64,000 nt of DNA from NCBI RefSeq assembly GCF_032362555.1, contig NC_083528.1:5766001-5830000 (forward strand), written 5' to 3'. This document shows positions 61,301 through 64,000 of this stretch, one piece after another. The position numbers and the translations under genes are program-made. Numbering within the stretch: the stretch's first letter is position 1; each line of letters begins with the position of its first letter. Origin of the DNA: Amyelois transitella. Its lineage: Eukaryota > Arthropoda > Insecta > Lepidoptera > Pyralidae. Under the pieces are notes generated by a model. That model was not told where the DNA came from. It saw nothing but the letters and a program-made list of their open reading frames with translations, and made no database searches.

Positions 61301-63872
61301 ATACACGTGCTGCAGTGAGTGTCCTACTGCAGCCACAGGGCGGAGGCAGCTCCTGAGACACTGTCACCCCCGTCAAGTACGCGCGGCTCTGGACAGAGGT
61401 CTGCGAGCGGATACACGTGCTGCAGTGAGTGTCCTACTGCAGCCACAGGGCGGAGGCAGCTCCTGAGACACTGTCACCCCCGTCAAGTACGCGCGGCTCT
61501 GGACAGAGGTCTGCGAGCGGATACACGTGCTGCAGTGAGTGTCCTACTGCAGCCACAGGGCGGAGGCAGCTCCTGAGACACTGTCACCCCCGTCAAGTAC
61601 GCGCGGCTCTGGACAGAGGTCTGCGAGCGGATACACGTGCTGCAGTGAGTGTCCTACTGCAGCCACAGGGCGGAGGCAGCTCCTGAGACACTGTCACCCC
61701 CGTCAAGTACGCGCGGCTCTGGACTGAGGTCTGCGAGCGGATACACGTGCTGCAGTGAGTGTCCTACTGCAGCCACAGGGCGGAGGCAGCTCCTGAGACA
61801 CTGTCACCCCCGTCAAGTACGCGCGGCTCTGGACAGAGGTCTGCGAGCGGATACACGTGCTGCAGTGAGTGTCCTACTGCAGCCACAGGGCGGAGGCAGC
61901 TCCTGAGACACTGTCACCCCCGTCAAGTACGCGCGGCTCTGGACAGAGGTCTGCGAGCGGATACACGTGCTGCAGTGAGTGTCCTACTGCAGCCACAGGG
62001 CGGAGGCAGCTCCTGAGACACTGTCACCCCCGTCAAGTACGCGCGGCTCTGGACAGAGGTCTGCGAGCGGATACACGTGCTGCAGTGAATCCAATATCTA
62101 ATCTAAGTTAAATAAAAATAAGTTATTAACAGATGACTTACCAAAACTACTGAAATCTCCATAACCTTTACAAAGGAACATATGTACGTACTTATAATCA
62201 CGTCTTTATACTTTACAAGGTAAACAGAGCCCACAGTCTTGAAAATATTGTAAGGCCACGTTCAGCTGTATGGCTAAGCGATAAAAACAATATGTAAGGG
62301 ACAGATTACACAGATTGATTAAACTCGAAAGAAGTTCGAAACGAGATACTTAACCACGATACTATATTTTATAATAAATATTTATAATCCAAATCCAAAC
62401 ACCAGGCCAATCCGAGAGAGTTCGTTTCTCATCATGCTCTGACCGGGATTCGAACCCGGGACCTCCGGTATCACATACAAGCGTACTGCCGCTGCGCCAC
62501 AGGGGCTGACAGGCTAACTACGTTTCTAGCACTCAATATTTCTTTTTTTCAAAAAAATTCTAACATTAAGCCAAATAGCTGAACGTGGCCATTTAGTCTT
62601 CAAGACTGTTGGCTCTGTCTACCCCGTATGGGATATAGACGTGACCATATGTATACATACATACATATACATATGATCACGTCTTTATCCCTTACGGGGT
62701 AGACAGAGCCAACAGTCTTGAAAAGACTGATAGGCCACGTTCAGCTGTTTGGCTTAATGTTAGAATTGAGATTCAAATAGTAACAGGTTGCTAGCCCATC
62801 GCCTAAAAGAAGAATCCCAAGTTTATAAGCCTATCCCTTAGTCGCCTTTTACGACATCCATGGGAACGAGATGGAGTGGTCGTATTCTTTAGCACCATAT
62901 GTATGTATGTATGTATTTCTTTTTTTAACCAATACATTTCTTTACATAGTTACCAGTGCGTGAAAGGCGGTCCAGATGCAAATCGTGAGAAGGTGAAGGA
63001 GCAGTTCGCTTCCACCATCAGCTTCGTGGAGAACTACCTTTGCAACGTGGTGAAGAGGACCTGGTACTTCAGCGACCACGACCAGAACAAGCTGACCTTC
63101 GAGGTGGTCAAGCTGGCCAGGGAACTTATTTACTTCGGTTTTTACAGGTTACTATTTCTATATATTGTGTAAACTAGAGGCCGCCCGCGACTTCGTCCGC
63201 ATGGAAACCCTATCAATCCCGCGGGAACTCTGGGATAAAAAGTAGCCTATGTGTTATTCTGGGTCTTCAGCTACCTACATACCAAATTTCATGGTAATCG
63301 GTTCAGTAGTTTTTGCGTGAAAGAGTAACAAACATCCATACATCCATACAAACTTTCGCCTTTATAATAGTAGTAGGATTTTTGTTTTTTTTTTTTGTGA
63401 AAAGCAATGTATATTTTTTTCTTACATACACACATACAGTCACGTCTATATCCCTTGCGGCCTATAGGCCACGTTCAGCTGTTTGGCTTTATCATAGAAT
63501 TGAGATTCAAATAGTGACAGGTTGCTAGCCCATCGCCTAAATGAAGAATCCCAAGTTTATAAGCCTACCCCTTTCGCCCCAGTCGCCTTTTACGACATCT
63601 ATGGTATCCATTCTTTTTTTGTATTTATGCCGAGAACCCTGTCTACCCCGCAAGGGATACAGACGTGACTGTATGTATGTATGTATATAGGTTTTTGCAC
63701 CGGATAGAAGTGCCGTGTTGGCCGACGAGTTTTTCTTAATTGCTTTCATATATTTTTTTTTACAGTTTTAGCGACCTCCTTCGTTTGACTAGGACCTTGC
63801 TCAGCATTCTGGATTGCGTCACCGCTATGGACTTGCTCAACGAGACCAACGCTCTCTCGGGAGAGGTGGAAT
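37378..63872 (+). CDS. Itpr: Inositol 1,4,5-trisphosphate receptor, N-terminal third (20 coding exons)
   Basis: ER calcium-release channel. Exons: 37340-37460 (ATG 37378), 38049-38119, 38878-38993, 42478-42597, 44208-44325, 44687-44799, 45219-45449, 46131-46243, 46613-46753, 47424-47508, 48683-48843, 52129-52294, 52546-52689, 53652-53796, 54716-54872, 55501-55603, 55959-56137, 56539-56694, 62950-63147, 63766-63872. All are GT-AG with matching phases, giving 902 residues of a family length near 2,800; the rest is beyond the window. It begins [18 protein letters not shown] (suppressor domain). The IP3 pocket is complete: RTTGR at 264-268, RDRQKLLR at about 486-493, YRK at 550-552. RIH-type helical repeats follow ([17 protein letters not shown] near 855-875). 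Itp-r83A is the fly orthologue. Exons 4, 9, 11 and 18 have their donors inside tandem arrays; the first donor of each array gives the conserved protein. Confidence 0.95.
38297..38365 (+). repeat. Three perfect 23-bp tandem copies
   Basis: Unit ACAAACATGTTCGACTAAAA plus CGC, three times without change, in Itpr intron 2. Contains the palindrome ACATGT. Confidence 0.9.
39177..39612 (+). mobile_element. Degraded RTE-like LINE 3' fragments, two in tandem
   Basis: Both parts carry versions of GAAGGCCTAGACTAACATAT and GGGGACGTCC(T/G)GG. The second continues to GGGATCGTGGCAAGCAGG and AAAGAGGCGTGATTATG, matching the 3' end of the LINE at 30659-31173. Reading frames are destroyed. Confidence 0.65.
39941..39980. 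repeat. Two abutting perfect 20-bp palindromes
   Basis: CATTAAACCATGGTTTAATG (39941-39960) and CTGCGTGCCATGGCACGCAG (39961-39980) are each exactly self-complementary, are centred on CCATGG, and touch with no gap. The second extends by one pair (39960/39981). Family A SINE follows. Confidence 0.95.
39990..40235 (-). repeat. SINE family A, complete inverted copy
   Basis: All blocks are in order from CATACATATAATCATGTC to ATTGGTGCCGGGTACCACAC. A good reference copy for the family. Confidence 0.8.
40640..40985 (+). pseudogene. RTE-like LINE polyprotein remnant
   Basis: Reads [34 protein letters not shown], then a lesion, [20 protein letters not shown] and [11 protein letters not shown]. It overlaps and extends upstream of the coding part of the LINE at 30659. 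A stop and a missing Gly codon interrupt it. Confidence 0.75.
41466..41677 (-). mobile_element. Helitron-like family H3
   Basis: Minus strand A|TCCTACTAATATTATGAATG ... GGGCGGCCTCTA(T). The terminal CTAG has mutated. In Itpr intron 3. A further degraded relative is at about 41940-42027. Confidence 0.6.
42250..42425 (+). repeat. SINE family A ending 52 bases before Itpr exon 4
   Basis: 5'-truncated sense copy from AAGGGATAGGCTTACAAACT to GACGTGACCATATGTATGTA. The intron continues for about 50 bases to the acceptor at 42477. Confidence 0.75.
42595..43585 (+). repeat. Diverged ~50-bp minisatellite seeded at the Itpr exon 4 donor
   Basis: The exon ends CTCACT|GTGAGTACGCGGCC. The intron then repeats ACTGTGAGT(A/G)CGCGGCCTTAG ... 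GAGAAGACGAG about twenty times with many substitutions and length changes, for about 1 kb. Most units preserve a GTGAGT donor-like core. This is the most diverged of the donor-spanning arrays. Confidence 0.85.
43203..43245. repeat. Perfect 21-bp inverted repeat, one-base spacer
   Basis: ACGCGCCCTTAGGCTTTGTC(C) at 43203-43223 is followed, after one T, by its exact reverse complement at 43225-43245. It is a folded-back minisatellite unit. Confidence 0.95.
43925..44190 (+). repeat. SINE family A, complete, ending ~12 bases before Itpr exon 5
   Basis: Runs from GCCGTGTGGTTCCCGGCACC to GACGTGATCATATGTATGTA. The TATG tail reaches TTATATTTGCAG, the acceptor at 44207. Confidence 0.85.
44596..44619 (+). 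repeat. 24-base copy of Itpr exon 4 inside intron 5
   Basis: Exactly repeats coding bases 42561-42584 (TCAACTGCTGCACGTCAAGT plus CCAA). Flanks on both sides differ, so this is a transplanted exon fragment. Confidence 0.85.
46743..46864 (+). repeat. 18-bp tandem array spanning the Itpr exon 9 donor
   Basis: The unit AGCTATGTCAGGTAATTC occurs six times perfectly from 46743 to 46850, then partially as AGCTATGTCAG. The true exon ends at 46753 (GTCAG|GTAATT), so six identical donors lie 18 bases apart. Reading through meets TAA at once. Confidence 0.95.
46876..47015 (+). repeat. Repeat family E, diverged
   Basis: Retains CCGCTTCCAAAGCG and ACAAACTACACTACAGCATT. In Itpr intron 9, after the 18-bp array. 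Confidence 0.5.
47062..47331 (+). mobile_element. Helitron-like element of a third family
   Basis: A|TCTGTACTTAATATTATAAA ... GTCGCGGGCACAGCTAG|T. Internal AACGCGCTAATCTCAGGAAC is typical of a repeat common in Lepidoptera as I recall it. In Itpr intron 9. Confidence 0.6.
47710..47975 (+). repeat. SINE family A, complete
   Basis: From GTGTGGTTCCCGGCACTATT to a (TATG)4 tail. In Itpr intron 10. A shorter diverged copy follows at about 48135-48260. Confidence 0.8.
48420..48660 (+). repeat. SINE family A, complete, ending ~22 bases before Itpr exon 11
   Basis: From GCCGTGTGGTTCCCGTCACC to GACGTGACCATATGTATGTA. The acceptor (TACTATTTTGCAG) ends at 48682. Confidence 0.85.
48690..51480 (+). repeat. 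Ten-copy tandem array carrying Itpr exon 11 ends and donors
   Basis: The donor GAGAGGAA|GTGAGTTCTAGAAC recurs at 48844, 49121, 49398, 49675, 49952, 50229, 50536, 50843, 51176 and, as GAGAAA|GTGAGT, at 51480. Spacings are 277 x5, 307 x2, 333 and 304. Only the first is the true exon. Most copies lack 29 coding bases between two GAC triplets, so they are frameshifted. The 277-bp units nearest the exon are almost identical; the distal ones are more diverged. Confidence 0.92.
51015..51175 (+). other. Candidate duplicate exon 11b of Itpr
   Basis: The ninth array copy lacks the 29-base deletion and is open for 53 codons plus two bases. It ends with the exon 11 residues [20 protein letters not shown] onward and the same donor. 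If spliced from AG at 51013-51014 it is 161 bases, the same length and phases as exon 11. The N-terminal ten residues differ. The upstream tract is purine-rich, so the acceptor looks poor. Confidence 0.3.
51655..52118 (+). repeat. SINE family A split by SINE family B, ending ~10 bases before Itpr exon 12
   Basis: The 5' part of A (51655-51838) is interrupted, and its last piece, ATATAGACGTGACTATATGT and a TATG tail, resumes at about 52090. The tail stops next to CTTTAATCCCAG (acceptor 52128). Confidence 0.75.
51839..52088 (+). repeat. SINE family B, full length
   Basis: A-box TGGCGCAGCGG, B-box GGTTCGAATCC, GGCATGATGAG linker, body ending GTGTAATTTGTCCTG and a (TATT)n tail. Inserted into family A. 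Confidence 0.85.
54043..54202 (+). mobile_element. RTE-like LINE, last ~130 bases with (TATG)n tail
   Basis: Matches 31016-31172 closely (GTACCCGAAACCGCCGAGCT, CCCTCCGGGAAAGAGGCG), a severely 5'-truncated insertion in Itpr intron 14. An inverted family A tail and a sense copy (54340-54560) follow. Confidence 0.85.
54340..54560 (+). repeat. SINE family A, sense
   Basis: From TGCACCAATAGAAAAAG to a degraded TATATGTATATATG tail. About 155 bases before Itpr exon 15. Confidence 0.65.
55021..55040. repeat. Perfect 20-bp palindrome
   Basis: GGCCATTTCGCGAAATGGCC, exactly self-complementary, in Itpr intron 15. Confidence 0.95.
55710..55945 (-). mobile_element. Helitron-like family H2 fragment
   Basis: CTAG at 55710-55713 followed by CTTTCACCCGCATCTTCGCC, like 15138. 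The other end is degraded. In Itpr intron 16, stopping close to the acceptor of exon 17. Confidence 0.5.
56155..56277 (-). mobile_element. RTE-like LINE end, inverted
   Basis: Reverse complement of the LINE 3' end (CTTGCCACGATCTCTGCATA, GCAAGCTCGGCGGTTTCGGG). In Itpr intron 17. Confidence 0.75.
56438..56470 (+). repeat. Copy of Itpr exon 17 coding sequence inside intron 17
   Basis: TACTTGGCCCTGAATAGTCT and CTCCACAGCTT repeat 56084-56118 of exon 17 with a few substitutions, about 350 bases downstream of it. Confidence 0.8.
56633..62084 (+). repeat. ~50-copy, 110-bp tandem array spanning the Itpr exon 18 donor
   Basis: The unit is the last 62 exon bases (GTCACCCCCGTCAAGTACGC ... CACGTGCTGCA) plus 48 intron bases beginning GTGAGTGTCCTACTGCAGCC. 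From the true donor at 56695 to the last copy (donor mutated to GTGAAT, 62085) the distance is exactly 49 x 110. About a dozen single-base indels lie only between about 58270 and 59860. A synonymous A-to-T variant occurs at 60955, 61065, 61175 and 61725. The first donor joins correctly to the exon at 62950; read-through meets a TGA at the junction. Confidence 0.93.
62288..62512 (-). repeat. SINE family B, diverged
   Basis: Minus-strand head with A-box TGGCGCAGCGG and B-box GGTTCGAATCC (~62448-62458). The body has several small deletions. Confidence 0.75.
62560..62917. repeat. Inverted pair of SINE family A copies before Itpr exon 19
   Basis: A sense 3' fragment (62560-62655) meets an inverted complete copy (62656-62885) tail to tail through ATGTATACATACATACAT. 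A further CACCATATGTATGTATG piece in sense follows (62892-62917). It ends about 32 bases before the acceptor at 62949. Confidence 0.75.
63174..63378 (-). mobile_element. Helitron-like family H3, complete
   Basis: Minus strand A|TCCTACTACTATTATAAAGG at 63378 to GCGGGCGGCCTCTAG|T at 63174. Very similar to 9030-9234, so both are young. In Itpr intron 19. Confidence 0.75.
63430..63690 (-). repeat. SINE family A fragments
   Basis: Inverted copy with deletions (63430-63620), then a short sense 3' piece with a TATGTATGTATG tail (63636-63690), about 75 bases before Itpr exon 20. Confidence 0.7.
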
Positions 63873-63889
63873 GTAAGTATTACATACAT

Positions 63890-64000
63890 ACATACATGTA
63901 TGTACATATAATCACGTCTTAAAAAGACTAATAGGCCACGTTCAGCTATTTTGCTTCAAGATTCAGATTCAAATAGTGACAGGTTGCTAGCCCATCGCCT
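63890..64000 (-). repeat. SINE family A, cut by the window edge
   Basis: Inverted tail (CATGTATGTACATATAATCA) and the following blocks up to GCTAGCCCATCGCCT. The head lies beyond the window. Confidence 0.7.

Noticed and set aside
56633..62084. CRISPR-like regular repeat array
   Set aside because: Units are contiguous with no unique spacers, lie in a eukaryotic gene and include coding sequence.
56699..62111. Dozens of overlapping 85-codon frames ([13 protein letters not shown]...)
   Set aside because: Out-of-frame readings of the 110-bp Itpr exon 18 array; no family features, and each starts at the donor.

Overview
This is eukaryotic DNA from an insect, most likely a moth or butterfly. The genes have GT-AG introns. 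The introns and gaps are packed with tRNA-derived SINEs, a SINE with a (TATG)n tail, RTE-like LINE fragments, Helitron-like elements and a decayed piggyBac-like element. I recognise these repeat styles as typical of Lepidoptera; the species cannot be named from the window.

Layout: (1) 1-10.5 kb, + strand: the 3' half of a Magi-type PDZ scaffold gene (9 exons seen, stop at 9764-9766). (2) 10.5-12.9 kb: AT-rich intergenic DNA with a tRNA-derived SINE. (3) 12967-17180 and 21100-23062, - strand: two paralogous chymotrypsin-like genes with signal peptides. Both have Tyr in place of the catalytic His, so both are predicted non-catalytic serine protease homologues. A broken piggyBac-like element (18423-20319, TTAT target duplication) lies between them. 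(4) 24544-24951, +: a small basic, Cys-rich orphan reading frame. (5) About 25.15 kb to the right edge, +: the inositol 1,4,5-trisphosphate receptor gene (Itpr). It has a possible untranslated first exon near 25.15-25.32 kb, the ATG at 37378, and 20 coding exons giving about 902 residues with the whole IP3-binding core. It runs off the right edge.

The most striking feature is a recurring structure: tandem arrays that begin inside an exon and run through its 5' splice site into the intron, so the exon end and its GT donor are copied many times. It occurs at five donors in two unrelated genes: Magi PDZ exon (19 x 93 bp, in frame and stop-free), Itpr exon 4 (diverged ~50-bp minisatellite), Itpr exon 9 (18-bp unit, six copies plus a partial one), Itpr exon 11 (10 copies of 277-333 bp) and Itpr exon 18 (about 50 x 110 bp). 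A sixth array copies the Magi stop codon and start of the 3' UTR. Two further Itpr exon fragments lie inside introns. Some of this may be assembly error: single-base indels cluster in the middle of the exon 18 array. The recurrence at exon-intron borders, with arrays of different age, still deserves testing.

A second pattern is that sense-oriented (TATG)n-tailed SINEs end just upstream of several Itpr 3' splice sites (exons 4, 5, 11, 12, 19 and 20). Nested insertions with clean target-site duplications allow some of the transposon history to be ordered.
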